From Ehretia macrophylla (Eukaryota; Streptophyta; Magnoliopsida; Boraginales; Ehretiaceae): a stretch of DNA of 64,000 nt. The first letter of the stretch is position 1. Every line of letters begins with the position of its first letter. Positions 1 to 12,459 of this stretch are shown piece by piece. The position numbers and the translations under genes were made by a program. The notes below the pieces were generated by a model. It was not told where the DNA came from and did not search any database. It was given only the letters and a program-made list of their open reading frames with translations. Location of the stretch: the NCBI GenBank assembly GCA_037974665.1, contig CM075769.1, positions 80,295,190 through 80,359,189 on the forward strand, in the 5' to 3' direction.

Positions 1-37
<37 letters not shown>

Positions 38-338
38 AGAAGGAAATTAAACCAATGGGGACTGGGCAGCAGAATAGGCCGCTGCCTATAGGTAAAAAAA
101 AAAATGGAAATTAAACCATTGGGGATTGGGCAGCAGGAATAGGCCGCAGCCTATAGGTAAAAAAATAAAATAAAAAAAAAAAATTAAAAATAAAAAAAAG
201 AAGGAAATTAAACCAATGGGGACTTGGCAGCATGAATAGGCCGCTGCCTATATGTAAAAAAAAAAAAGAAAAAAAGAAAAAAAAAGAAGGAAAATAAACA
301 AATGGGGACTGGGCAGCAGGAATAGGCCACTGCCTATT

Positions 339-392
<54 letters not shown>

Positions 393-525
393 AGAAGGAA
401 AATAAACCAATGGGGACTGGGCAGCAGGAATAGGCCGCTGCCTATAGGTAAAAAAAAAAAAAAAAAAAAAAAGAATGAAATTAAACCAATGGGGACTGGG
501 CAGAAGGAATAGGCCACTGCCTATA

Positions 526-569
<44 letters not shown>

Positions 570-1036
570 GAAGGAAATTAAACCAATAGAGACTGGGCAG
601 CATGAATAGGCCGCTACCTATAGTTAAAAATAAAAATAAAAAAAAAAGAAAAAAAAAGAAGGAAAATAAACCAATGGGGACTGGGCAGCAGGAATAGGCC
701 GCTGCCTATAGGTAAAAAAAAAAAATAAAAAAATAAAATAAAAAAAAGAATGAAATTAAACCAATGGGGACTGAGCAGCAGGAATAGGCCGCTGCCTATA
801 GGTAAAAAAAAAATAAAAAAAAATAAAAAGGAAATTAAACCAATGGGGAATGGGCAGCAGGAATAGGCCGCTGCCTATAGGTAAAAAAAAAAAAAAAAAA
901 AAAGAGATGGAAAATAAACAAATGGGGACTGGGCAGCATGAATAGACCGCTGCCTATAGGTAAAAAAAAAAAAAAAAAAAAAAAAAGGAAATTAAACCAA
1001 TGGGGACTGGGCAGCATGAATAGGCCGCTGCCTATA

Positions 1037-1086
<50 letters not shown>

Positions 1087-1229
1087 AGGAAATTAAACCA
1101 ATGGGGACTGGGCAGCATGAATAGACCGCTGCCTATAGGTAAAAAAAAATAAAAATAAAAATAAAAAAATAAAAAAGAAGGAAAATAAACAAATTGGGAC
1201 TGGGCAGCAGGAAAAGGCCGCGTCCTATT

Positions 1230-1276
<47 letters not shown>

Positions 1277-1396
1277 AGGAAAATAAACCAATGGGGACTG
1301 GGCAGAAGGAATAGGCCGCTGCCTATAGGTAAAAAAAAAAAAAAGGAAATTAAACCAATGGGGAATGGGCAGCAGGAATAGGCCGCTGCATATAGG

Positions 1397-1427
<31 letters not shown>

Positions 1428-1477
1428 GGAAAATAAACAAATGGGGATTGGGCAGCAGGAATAGGCCGCTGCCTATT

Positions 1478-1519
<42 letters not shown>

Positions 1520-1653
1520 AGGAAAATAAACCAATTGGGACTGGGCAGAAGGAATAGGCCGCTGCCTATAGGTAAAAAAAAAAGAAAAAAAAAAAGAAGG
1601 AAAATAAACCAATTGGGACTGGGCAGTAGGAATAGGACCGTGCCTATAAGTTA

Positions 1654-1723
<70 letters not shown>

Positions 1724-1774
1724 GAAAATTAAACCAATGGGTACTGGGCAGCAGGAATAGGCGGCTGCCTATAG
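1..1774. repeat. A-rich minisatellite, about 20 copies
   Basis: About 20 tandem copies of a ~55-bp core (starting GGAAATTAAACCAATGGGG and ending GCCTATAGGT) are separated by A tracts of about 12 to 60 bases, some broken by G or T. The core contains a perfect 6-bp hairpin, ATAGGC-CGCT-GCCTAT. Spacing varies because the A tracts vary, while the cores are well conserved. The last core runs without a break into the LTR sequence that follows, so the array probably lies inside that LTR. The other family-B LTR in the window (29721-33584) has no such array at the matching place. Long F-rich or K-rich reading frames here are translations of the A tracts and not genes. Homopolymer lengths may be inexact in any assembly. 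Confidence 0.9.
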
Positions 1775-2364
1775 TGAACTTTTGTTACTTGAAGACTATT
1801 TCCCTTACGTTATTCGTTGTTTGTGATGTAATAGACCCCCGTTGTAATTCGGGGTCTAATTTTGGTTTGTACTTATATTAAGTAGACTGATACTAGACAT
1901 ACTATGATCGTTTTTGCTTTTGCTATCATTAGTCTATCATAGGTTATGACGCTAGTTAAGGAATAGGCAAATGAACTTATCCAATCTCAACAGGTACTCG
2001 CTAATAAGCTAAGATTAACAGGTATATTTTGAAACGAGGATAAATGGACAAACGAGACATAGTATCATGCTAGGTTATAAATCAAACGGGACGTCGAAAT
2101 AACCAATAGGCAATTCAATTGATGACAAAATATTAAACTCTAGTCGGGAATGAACTTGAATTGAAAGTTTTAAGGCTGTTAGAAAATTTAGGTCAAAAAA
2201 AGAGCCCAATTACAGCCGTTATGCTGCCGGATTTCTGAAAAATTTTAGAGTCTAGAATAAAACGTTAAGTGTTAAACCTCCTAGAATGATTAATAATGTG
2301 AAAGGACTTGAATGTTTAGATCACACCCTAGTCTAACCTTTACAGGCCGGGTTGGGGCGTGACA
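1775..2364 (+). mobile_element. 3' end of a family-B LTR, cut by the window edge
   Basis: This stretch is homologous, at roughly two-thirds identity by eye, to the reverse complement of the first ~570 bp of the solo LTR at 29721-33584. Both end in GGGTTGGGGCGTGACA, an LTR terminus with the usual CA end. It abuts 5S spacer sequence directly. The five bases that follow, GTTGC, are presumably one copy of the target duplication; the partner lies outside the window. The rest of the element is not visible, so whether it is a solo LTR or the 3' LTR of a full element cannot be told. No gene is seen in it. Confidence 0.8.
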
Positions 2365-2881
2365 GTTGCCAAGATACTTTATCCACCAAATCTCACTTAC
2401 CGAATCCCACGGAACATTGGGCAAGACAACTTCGCTTCACGTAGAGGCCGGGCCCGCAGACCGAGGGCGTAGGGTTTGTGACCAGGTATCCGTCGCTCCG
2501 GTGCCCATAACTTTTGATCTGTAAGGAGTTACGCGGTGCACAGCTTACCGTTGCAAAGCTCTCTGAGAGCTCTACGACGGGGGCAGCCAGCATGCTGGCT
2601 GTGCCCCTTTTTGGAGCGCAAAATCGAACGTTTTCATCAGTTTCAGGCCACTTTCGTTCTTTTGCTCCATTTTTCCGTCCCGGATTGTACGTCGTGAGCT
2701 ATTAAAAGGACGACAACCTGACTCGCCGGACATCATAGGGCCCTACAACGTGTTGATATCATGTCTTGCGAGGATGCTGCGTTGTTGAAGCAGATGTGTA
2801 GTCGTTAAGCCCATTGGGCCTTTTGAATGAGCCATCTCTCTAGGCTGGGACTGTCAACTGTTAACACATATAGGAATTGTG

Positions 2882-2967
2882 CCCATCAGAACTCCGAAGT
2901 TAAGCGTGCTTGGGCGAGAGTAGTACTAAGATGGGTGATCCCCTGGGAAGTCCTCGTGTTGCACCCA
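2882..2967 (+). pseudogene. 5S rRNA: 5S copy 1, 5'-truncated
   Basis: Only gene positions 34-119 remain. About 46 bp, from position -10 to +36, are missing, and the joint lies at a shared CCC (GTGCCC joined to CCATCAG), which suggests a microhomology deletion. The internal control region is present with two G-to-A changes, but the 5' strand of helix I is gone, so a normal 5S rRNA cannot form. Confidence 0.93.
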
Positions 2968-3525
2968 CTTTTCAATTTATTTTGCCCTGGTTTGGGTTGC
3001 CATGATACTTTATCCACCAAATCTCTATTACAGAATCCCACGGAACATTGGGCAAGAAAACTTCGCTTCACGTAGAGGCCGGGCCCGCAAACCGAGGGCG
3101 TAGGCTTTGTGACCAGGTCTCCGTCGCTCCGGTGCCCATAACTTTTGATCCGTAAGGAGTTACGTGGCGCACAGCTTACCGTTGCCAAGCTCTCTGAGAG
3201 CTCTACGACGGGGGCAGCCACCTTGCTCGCTGTGCCCGTTTTTGGAGCCCAAAATCGAATGTGTTCATCAGTTTCAGGACACTTTTCTTCTTTTGCTCTA
3301 TTTTTCCATCCCGGATAGCACGTCGTGAGCTGTTAAAAGGACGACAACCTAACTCACAGTACATCAGCGGGCCCTACAACATGTCAATATCACGTCTTGC
3401 GAGGATGCTGTGTTGTTGAAGCGGATGGGTTGTCGTTAAGCCCTTTGGGCCTTTTGAATGGGCCATCTCTCTAGGATGGCATTGTGAACCGTTAACACAT
3501 ATAAGAATTGTGCCCTCAACATGAC

Positions 3526-3644
3526 GGGTGCAATCATACCACCACTAATGCACCGGATCCAATCAGAACTCTGAAGTTAAGCGTGCTTGGGCTAGAGTAG
3601 TACTAGGATGGGTGACCCCCTGGGAAGTCCTCATGTTGCACCCC
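3526..3644 (+). rRNA. 5S rRNA: 5S rRNA copy 2
   Basis: Full length, with about 6 differences from the window consensus, including G7A, C47T and G68T next to the intermediate element. Its unit is the longest in the array (698 bp). Confidence 0.95.
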
Positions 3645-3914
3645 CATTTCAATTTTTTTTTCCTGGTTAGGGTTGCCAAGATACTTGATCCACCAAATCT
3701 CTTTTACCGAATCCCACGGAACATTGGGCAAGACAACTTCGCTTCACGTAGAAGCCGGGCCTGCAAACCGAGGGCGTAGGGTTTGTGACCAGGTCTCCGT
3801 CGCTCCGGTGCCCATAACATTTGATCCGTAAGGAGTTACGTGGTGCACAGCATACCGTTGCAAAGCTCTCTGAGAGCTCTACGACGGGGGCAGCCAGCTT
3901 GCTCAATGTGCCCA

Positions 3915-3962
3915 TTTTTGGAGCCCAAAATCGCCCGTTTTCAGAGCCTAAAATCGAACATT
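3915..3962. repeat. Local spacer duplication (~21 bp extra)
   Basis: The spacer motif GGAGCCCAAAATCG is followed by a diverged second copy (AGAGCCTAAAATCG) with CCGTTTTC between. This accounts for the 698-bp unit length. Other units have the motif once. Confidence 0.8.
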
Positions 3963-4223
3963 TTCATCAGTTTCAGGAGACTTTTCTTCATTTGCCCTGT
4001 TTTTCATCCCGGATCGTACGTTGTGAGCTATTAAAAGGACGACAACCTGACTCGCGGTACATCAGAGAGCCCTACAATGTGGCGATATCACGTCTTGCGA
4101 GGATGTTGCGTTATTGAAGCGGATGGGTTGTCGTTAAGCCCATTGGGCCTTTTGAATGGGCCATCTCTCTAGGCTGGCACTGTGAACAGTTAACACATAT
4201 AGGAATTGTGCCCTCAACTTGAT

Positions 4224-4342
4224 GGGTGCGATCATACTATCACTAATGCAACGGATCCCATCAGAACTCCGAAGTTAAGCGTGCTTAAGCGAGAGTAGTA
4301 CTAGGATGGGTGACCCCTTGGGAAGTCCTCGTGTTGCACCCC
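4224..4342 (+). rRNA. 5S rRNA: 5S rRNA copy 3
   Basis: Full length with about 6 differences, including GG to AA at 64-65 at the end of the A box. Shares its C28A change and upstream sequence with copy 17 (13695). Confidence 0.95.
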
Positions 4343-4900
4343 CTTTTCAATTTTTTTTGACCTGGTTAGGGTTGCCAAGATACTTTGTCCACCAAATCTC
4401 TATTACCGAATCCCACGGAACATTGGGCAAGACAACTTCGCTTGACGTAGAGGCCGGGCCCGCAAACTGAGGGCGTAAGGTTTGTGACCAGGTCTCCGTC
4501 GCTACGGTGCCCATAACTTTTGATCCGTAAGGAGTTACGCGGTGCACAGCATACCGTTGCAAAGCTTTCTGAGAGCTATATGACGAGGGCAGCCAGCATG
4601 CTCGCTGTGCCCCTTTTTGGAGCCCAAAATCGAACATTTTCATACGTTTTAGGCCACTTTTGTTCTTTTGCTCTATTTTTCCATACTGGATTGTACGTCG
4701 TGAGCTGTTAAAAGGATGACAACCTGACTCGCGGGACATCAGAGGGCCCTACAACGTTTCGATATCACGTCTTGCGAGGATGCTGTGTTGTTGAAGCGGA
4801 TGGGTTGTCGTTAAGCCCATTGGGCCATCTGAATGAGCCATCTCTCTAGGCTGGGACTGTGAACTATTAACACATATAGGAATTGTGCCCTCAACATGAC

Positions 4901-5019
4901 GGGTGCGATCATACCAGCACTAGTGCACCGGTTCCCATCAGAACTCCAAAGTTAAGCGTGCTTGGGCGAGAGTAGTACTAGGATTGGTGACCCCCTGGGA
5001 AGTCCTCGTGATGCACCCC
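4901..5019 (+). rRNA. 5S rRNA: 5S rRNA copy 4
   Basis: Full length with about 5 differences, including A23G and G48A, which it shares with copies 12 and 18, and G85T in the C box. Confidence 0.95.
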
Positions 5020-5574
5020 CTTTTCAATTTTTTTTGCCCTGGTTAGGGTTGCCAAGATACTTTATCAACCAAATCTCTATTACCGAATCCCACGGAACAT
5101 TGGGCATGACAACTTCACTTCACGTAGAGGCCGGGCCCGCAAACCGAGGGTGTAGGGTTCGTGACCAGGTCTCCGTCGCTCCAGTGCCGATAACATTTGA
5201 TCCGTAAGGAGTTACGCGGCGCACAACATACCGTTGCAAAGCTCTCAGAGAGCTCTACGACGGGGGCAGCCAGCTTGCTCAATGTGCCTATTTTTGGAGC
5301 CCAAAATCGAACGTTTTCATCAGTTTCAAGAGACGTTTCTTTTTTTGCCCTGTTTTTCCGTCCCGTATCGTATGTCATGAGCTGTTAAAAGGACGACAAC
5401 CTGACTCGTGGTACATCAGAGGGCCCTACAACGTGTCGATATCACGTCTTGCGAGGATGCTGCGTTGTTGAAGCGGATGGGTCGTTAAGCCAATTGGGCC
5501 TTTTGAATAGGCCATCTCTCTAGGCTGGCACTGTGAACCGTTAACACATATAGGAATTGTGCCCTCATCATGAC

Positions 5575-5693
5575 GGGTGCAATCATACCAGCACTAATGC
5601 AACGGATCACATCAGAACTCTGAAGTTAAGCGTTCTTGGGCGAGATTAGTACTAGGATGGGTGACCCCCTGGGAAGTCCCCGTGTTGCACCCC
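5575..5693 (+). rRNA. 5S rRNA: 5S rRNA copy 5
   Basis: Full length with about 7 differences. C35A, C47T, G60T and G72T are shared with copy 7 two units on, marking a two-unit duplication. Confidence 0.95.
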
Positions 5694-6251
5694 ATTTTCA
5701 ATTTTTTTTGCCCTGGTTGGGATTGCCAAGATACTTTATCCTCCAAATCTCTATTACCGAATCCCACGAAACTTTGGGCAAGACAACTTCTCTTTACGTA
5801 GAGGTCGGGCCCGCAAACCGAGGGCGTAGGGTTTGTGACGAGGTCTCCATCGCTCCGGTGCCCATAACATTTGATCCGTAAGGAGTTACGCGGCGCACAG
5901 CATACCGTTGCAAAGATCTATGAGAGCTCTACGACGTGGGCAGCAAGCTCGCTCACTGTGCCCGTTTTTGGAGCCCAAAATCGAATGTTTTCATCAGTTT
6001 CAGGACACTTTTCTTCTTTTGCCCTGCTTTTCCGTCCCGTATCGTACGTCGTGAGCTGTTAAAAGGAGGACAACCTGACTCGTGGTACATCAGAGGGCCC
6101 TACAATGTGTCGATATCACGTCTTGCGAGGATGCTGCGTTGTAGAAGCGGATGGGTTGTCGTTAAGCCCATTGGGGCTTTTGAATGGGCCATCTCTCTAG
6201 GCTGGCACTGTGAACCGTTAACACATATAGGAATTGTTCCCACAACATGAC

Positions 6252-6370
6252 GAGTGCGATCATACCACCACTAATGCACCAGATCCCATCAGAACACTGA
6301 AGTTAAGCGTGCTTGGGCTAGAGTAGTAACAGGATGGGTGACCCCCTGGGAAGTCCTCGTGTTGCATCCC
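6252..6370 (+). rRNA. 5S rRNA: 5S rRNA copy 6
   Basis: Full length with about 9 differences. G17C, T45A, C47T and G68T are shared with copy 8. The 3' end reads GCATCCC, giving a G-U pair in helix I. Confidence 0.95.
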
Positions 6371-6928
6371 CTTTTCAGTTTTTTTTGCCCTGGTTAGGGT
6401 TGCCAAGATACTTTATCAACCAAATCTCTATTACCGAATCCCACGGAACATTGGGCAAGACAACTTCACTTCACGTAGAGGCCGGGCCCGCAAACCGAGG
6501 GTGTAGGGTTTGTGACCAGGTCTCTGTCGCTCCGGTGCCCATAACATTTGATCCGTAAGGAGTTACGTGGCGCACAACATACCGTTGCAGAGCTCTCTGA
6601 GAGCCCTGCGACAGGGGCAGCCAGCTTGCTCAATGTGCCCGTTTTTGGAGCCCAAAATCGAACGTTTTCATCTGTTTCAGGCAACTTTTCTTCTTTTACC
6701 GTTTTTTTCCATCGCGGATCGTACATCGTGAGCTGCTAAAAGGATGACAACCTGACTCGCGGTACATCGGAGGGCCCTGCGATGTGTCGATATCACGTCT
6801 TTCGAGGATGCTGTGTTGTTGATGCGAATGGGTTGTCGTTAAGCCCATTGGGCCTTTTGAATAGGCCATCTCTCTAGGCTGGCACTGTGAACTGTTAACA
6901 CGTATAGGAATTGTACCCTCAACATGAC

Positions 6929-7047
6929 GGGTCTGATCATACCAGCACTAATGCACCAGATCACATCAGAACTCTGAAGTTAAGCGTTCTTGGGCGAGAT
7001 TAGTACTAGGATGGGTGACCCCCTGGGAAGTCCTCGTGTTGCACCCA
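6929..7047 (+). rRNA. 5S rRNA: 5S rRNA copy 7
   Basis: Full length with about 8 differences. It is the sister of copy 5, with a GC to CT change at 5-6 that weakens helix I. Confidence 0.95.
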
Positions 7048-7604
7048 TTTTCAATTTTTTTTGCCCTGGTTAGGATTGCCAAGATACTTTATCCTCCAAA
7101 TCTCTATTACCGAATCCCACGGAACATTGGACAAGACAACTTCGCTTGACGTAGAGGCCAGACCCGCAAACCGAGGGCGTAGGGTTTGTGACGAGGTCTC
7201 CATCGCTCCGGTGCCCATAACATTTGATCCGTAAGTAGTTACGCGGTGCATAGCAAACCGTTGTAAAGCTCCCTGAGAGCTCTACGATGTGGGCGGCGAG
7301 CTTGCTCGCTGTACCCATTTTTGGAGCCCAAAATCGAATGTTTTCATCAGTTTCAGGACACTTTTCTTCTTTTGCCCGGTTTTTTCGTCCCGTAGCTTAC
7401 GTCGTGAGCTGTTAAAAGGAGGACAACCTGACTCGTGGTACATCAGAGGGCCCTACAACGTGTCGATATCACGTCTTGCGAGGATGCTGCGTTGTTGAAG
7501 TGGATGGGTTGTCGTTAAGCCCATTGGGCCTTTTGAATGGGCCATCTCTCTAGGCTGGCACTGTGAACCGTTAACACATATAGGAATTGTTCCCACAACA
7601 AGAC

Positions 7605-7723
7605 GGGTGCGATCATACCACCACTAATGCACCGGATCCCATCAGAACACTGAATTTAAGCTCGCTTGGGCTAGAGTAGTAATAGGATGGGTGACCCCCT
7701 GGGAAGTCCTCGTGTTGCACCCC
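7605..7723 (+). rRNA. 5S rRNA: 5S rRNA copy 8
   Basis: Full length with about 8 differences. It is the sister of copy 6, and three changes at 51-59 alter the A box. Confidence 0.95.
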
Positions 7724-8281
7724 CTTTTCAATTTTTTTTGCCCTGGTTAGGGTTGCCAAGATACTTTATCCACCAAATCTCTATTACCGAATCCCACAGA
7801 ACATTGGGCAAGACGACTTCGCTTCACGTAGAGGCCGGGCTCGCAAACCGAGAGCGTATGATTTGTGACCAAGTCTCCGTCGCTCCAGTGCGCATAACTT
7901 TTGATCCGTAAGGAGTTACGCGGCGTACAGCATACCGTTCCAAAGCATTTAGAGAGCTCTACGACGGGGGCAGCCAGCTTGCTCGCTGTGCCCATTTTTG
8001 AAGCCCAAAATTGAAAGTTTTCATCAATTTCAGGACATTGTTCTTCGTTTGCCCTATTTTTCTGTCCCGTATCGTACGTCGTGAGCTGTTAAAAGGATGA
8101 CAACCTGACTCGCGGTAAATCAGAGGGCCCTACAATGTGTCAATATCACGTCTTGCGAGGATGCTGTGTTGTTGAAGCGGATGGGTTATCGTTAAGCCTA
8201 TTGGGCCTTTTGAATGGGCCATCTCTCTAGGCTGGCACTGTGAACCGTTAACACATATAGGAATTGTGCCGTCATCATGAC

Positions 8282-8400
8282 GGGTGCGATCATACCAGCA
8301 CTAATGCAACGGATCCCATCAGAACTCCGAAGTTAAGCGTGCTCGGTCGAGAGTAGTACAAGGATGGGTGACCCCTTGGGAAGTCCTCGTGTTGCACACC
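8282..8400 (+). rRNA. 5S rRNA: 5S rRNA copy 9
   Basis: Full length with about 6 differences, including two between A box and intermediate element (63, 66) and a changed 3' end (GCACACC). Confidence 0.95.
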
Positions 8401-8958
8401 CTTTTCAATTTTTTTTGCCCTGGTTAGGATTGCCAAGATATTTTATCCTCAAAATCTCTATTACTGAATCCCACAGAACATTGGGCAAGACAACTTCGCT
8501 TCCCGTAGAAGCCGGGCCCACAAACCGAGGGCGTAGGGTTTGTGACCGGGTCTCCGTCGCTCCAGTGCGTATAACTTTTGATCCGAAAGGAGTTACGCGG
8601 CGCACAGCATATCGTTGCAAAGCATTTAGAGAGCTCTACGACGGGGGCAGCCAGCTTGCTCGCTGTGCCCATTTTTGAAGCCCAAAATTGAATGTTTTCA
8701 TCAATTTCAGGACATTGTTCTTCGTTTGCCCTGTTTTTTCGTCTCGGATCGTACGTCGTGAGCTGTTAAATGGACGACAACCTGACTCACGGTACATCAG
8801 AGGGCCCTACAACATGTCGATATCACGTCTTGCGAGGATACTGCATTATTGAAGCGGATAGGTTGTCGTTAAGCCCATTGGGCCTTTTGAATGGGCCATC
8901 TCTCTAGGCTGCCACTGTGAACCGTTAACACATATAGGAATTGTGCCCTCAACTAGAC

Positions 8959-9077
8959 GGGTGCGATCATACTAGCACTAATGCAAAGGATCCCATCAGA
9001 ATTTCGAAGTTAATCGTGCTTTGTCGAGAGTTGTACTAGGATGGGTGACCCCCTGGGAATTCCTCTTGTTGCACCCC
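8959..9077 (+). rRNA. 5S rRNA: 5S rRNA copy 10
   Basis: Full length with about 11 differences, several in the A box and intermediate element (56, 64, 66, 74). It is one of the most decayed copies and unlikely to be active. Confidence 0.93.
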
Positions 9078-9634
9078 TTTTCAATTTTTTTTGCCCTGGT
9101 TAAGGTTGCCAAGATACTTTATCCACCAAATCTATATTACCGAATCCCACAGAACATTGGGCAAGACAACTTCGCTTCACGTGGAGGTCGGGCCAGCAAA
9201 CCGAGGGCGTAGGGTTTGTGACCAGGTCTCCGTCGCTTCGGTGCCCATAACATTTGATCCATAAAGAGTTACGCGGCGCACAGCATACCGTTGCAAAGCT
9301 CTCTGAAAGCTCTATGACGGGGGCAGCCAGCTTGCTCGCTGTGCCCGTTTTTGGAGCCCAAAATTGAACGTGTTCATCAGTTTCAGGAGACTTTTCTTCT
9401 TTTACCCTGTTTTTCCATCCCGGATCGTAGGTCGTGAGCAGTTAAAAGGATGACAACCTGACTCGCGGTGCATCAGCGGGCCCTACAATGTGTCGATATC
9501 ACGTCTTGCGAGGATGCTGCGTTGTTGAAGCTGATGGGTTGTTGTTAAGCCCATTGGGCCTTTTGAATGGGCCATCTCTCTAGGCTGGCACTGTGAGCCG
9601 TTAACTAATATAAGAATTGTGCCATCAACATGAC

Positions 9635-9753
9635 GGGTGCAATCATGCCACCACTAATGCACCAGATCCCATCAGAACGCTGAAGTTAAGTGTGCTTGGG
9701 CTATAGTAGTACTAGGATGGGTGACCCCTTGGGAAGTCGTCGTGTTGCACACC
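9635..9753 (+). rRNA. 5S rRNA: 5S rRNA copy 11
   Basis: Full length with about 12 differences, including 57, 68 and 70. G7A, G17C and C47T are shared with copies 2 and 14. Probably inactive. Confidence 0.93.
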
Positions 9754-10310
9754 CTTTTCAATTTTTTTTGCCCTGGTTAGGGTTGCCAAGGTACTTTATC
9801 CACCAAATATCTATTACCGAATCCCACGGAATATTGGGCAAGACAACTTCGCTTCACGTAGAGGCCGGCCCCACAAACCCATGGCGTAGGGTTTGTGACC
9901 AAGTATCCGTCGCTCCGGTGCCCACAACATTTGATCCGTAAGGAGTTACGCAGTGCACAGTATACCGTTGCAAAGCTCTTTGAGAGCAATACGACGGGGG
10001 GGTCAGTTTGCTCACTGTGCCCGTTTTTGGAGCCCAAAATCGAACGTTTTCATCAGTTTCAGGATACTTTTCTTCTTTTGCCCTATTTTTTCGTCCCGTA
10101 TCGTACGTCGTGAGATGTTAAAAGGACGACTACCTGACTCGCGGGACATCAGAGGGCCCTACAACGTGTCGATATCATGTCTTGTGAGGATGCTGCGTTG
10201 TTGAAGCGGATGGGCTATCGTTAAGCCCATTAGGCCTATTGAATGAGCTATCCCTCTAGGTTGAGACTGTGAACCGATAACACATATAGGAATTGTGCCC
10301 TCAACATGAC

Positions 10311-10428
10311 GGGTGCGATCATACCAGCACTAGTGCCCCGGATCCCATCAAAACTCCAAAGTTAAGCGTGCTTGGGCGAGAGTAGTACTAGGATGGGTGA
10401 CCCCTGGGAAGTCCTCGTGTTGCACCCC
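10311..10428 (+). rRNA. 5S rRNA: 5S rRNA copy 12
   Basis: 118 nt: one C is missing from the C run at 91-95. A23G, A27C, G41A and G48A are shared with copy 18, six units downstream. Confidence 0.94.
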
Positions 10429-10986
10429 CATTTCAATTTTTTTTTACCTGGTTAGGGTTGCCAAGATACTTTATCCACCAAATCTCTATTACCGAATCCC
10501 ACGGAACATTGGGAAAGACAACTTCACTTAACGTAGAGGCCGGGCCCGCAAACCGAGAGCGTAGGGTTCGTGACCATGTCTCCGTCGCTCCGGTGCCCAT
10601 AACATTTGATCCGTAAGGAGTTACGCGGCGCACAGCATACCGTTGCAAAGCTCTCTGAGAGCTCTACGACGAGGGCAACCAGCTTGCTCGCTCTGCCCAT
10701 TTTTGGAGCTCAAAATCGAATGTTTTCATCAGTTTTAGGACACTTTTCTTCTGTTGCCCTGTTTTTTCGTCCAGGATCGCACGTCGTGAGCGGTTAAAAG
10801 GACGACAACCTAACTCGCGGTACATTATAGGGCCATACAACGTGTCGATATCACGTCTTGCGAGGATGCTACGTTGTTGAAGCGGATGGGTTGTCGTTAA
10901 GCCCATTGGGCCTTTTGAATAGGCCATCTCTCTAGGCTGGCACTGTGAACCTTTAACACATATAGGAATTGTACCCTCAACATGAC

Positions 10987-11105
10987 GGTTGCGATCATTC
11001 CAGCACTAATGCACCGGATCCCATCAGAACACCGAAGTTAAGCGTGCTTGGGCGAGAGTAGTACTACGATGGGTGACCCCTTGGGAAGTCCTCGTGTTGC
11101 ACCCC
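10987..11105 (+). rRNA. 5S rRNA: 5S rRNA copy 13
   Basis: Full length with about 5 differences. G3T, A13T and T45A are shared with copy 19 six units on; G81C is in the C box. Confidence 0.95.
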
Positions 11106-11663
11106 CTTTTCAATTTTTTTTGCCCTAGTTAGGGTTGCCAAGTTACTTTATCCACCAAATCTCTATTACCGAATCCCACGGAACATTGGGCAAGATAACT
11201 TCGCTTGACGTAGAGGTCGGGCCAGCAAACCGAGGGCGTAGGGTTTGTGACCAGGTCTCCGTCGCTCCGATGCCCATAACATTTGATCCGTAAGGAGTTA
11301 CGCGGCGCACAGCATACCGTTGCAAAGCTCTCTGAGAGCACTACGACGGGGGCAGCCAGCTTGCTCGCTGTGCCCGTTTTTGGAGCCCAAAATCGAATGT
11401 GTTCATCAGTTTCAGGACACTTTTCTTCTTTTGCCCGGTTTTTCCATCCCGGATCGTACGTCGTGAGCTGGTAAAAGGACGAAAACCTGACTCGCGGTAC
11501 ATCAGCGGGCCCTACAACGTGTCTTTATCACGTCTTGCGAGGATGCTGCGTTGTTGAAGCTGATGGGTTGTCGTTAAGCCTATTGGGCCTTTTGAATGGG
11601 CCATCTCGCTAGGCTGGCACTGTAAACCGTTAACACATATAGGAATTGTGCACTCAAAATGAC

Positions 11664-11782
11664 GGGTGCAATCATATCACCACTAATGCACAAGATCCCA
11701 TCAAAACTCTGAAGTTAAGCGTGCTTGGGCGAGAGTAGCACTAGGATGGGTGACCCCTTGGTAAGTCCTCGTGTTACATCCC
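11664..11782 (+). rRNA. 5S rRNA: 5S rRNA copy 14
   Basis: Full length with about 12 differences spread along the gene, including T76C and a 3' end of ACATCCC. Probably inactive. Confidence 0.93.
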
Positions 11783-12340
11783 CATTTCAATTTTTTTTGC
11801 CCTGGTTAGGGTTGCCAACATACTTTATCCACCAAATATCTATTACCGAATCCCACAGATCATTGGGCAAGACAACTTCGCTTCACTTAGAGGCCGGGCC
11901 CGCAAACCGAGGGCGTAGGGTTTGTGACCAGGTCTCTGTCGCTCCGGTGCCCACAACATATGATCCGTAAGGAGTTACGCAACGCACAGTATACCGTTGC
12001 AAAACTCTCTGAGAGCTCTACGACGGGGGCAGCCAGCTTGCTCACTGTGCCCTTTTTTAGAGCCCAAATTCAAACGTTTTCATTTGTTTCAGGAGACTTT
12101 TCTTCTATTGCCCTATTTTTTCGTCCTGTATCGTACGTCGTGAGTTGTTAAAAGGACGACAAGCTGACTCGTGGTACATCAGAGGGCCCTACAACGTGTC
12201 GTTATCACATCTTGCGAGGATGCTGCGTTGTTGAACCGGATGGGTTGCCGTTAAGCCCATTGGGCCTTTTGAATGGGCCATCTCTCTAGGCTGGCACAGT
12301 GAACCGTTAACACATATAGGAATTGTTCCCTCATCATGAC

Positions 12341-12459
12341 GGGTGTGATCAAACCAGCACTAATGCAACTGATCCCATCAGAACTCCGAAGTTAATCGTG
12401 CTTGGCCGAGAGTAGTACTAGGATGGGTGACCCCATGGCAAGTCCTCGTGTTGCACCAT
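12341..12459 (+). rRNA. 5S rRNA: 5S rRNA copy 15
   Basis: Full length with about 10 differences. The 3' end reads GCACCAT, which breaks helix I pairing, and G56T lies in the A box. Confidence 0.93.

Noticed and set aside
111-1654. Phenylalanine- or lysine-rich reading frames in the first 1.7 kb
   Set aside because: They are translations of long A/T homopolymers in the minisatellite.
1-1774. A cluster of SINEs with poly(A) tails
   Set aside because: Each core is only ~55 bp, has no A/B box pair, lacks target duplications and is head-to-tail, so a minisatellite is the simpler reading.
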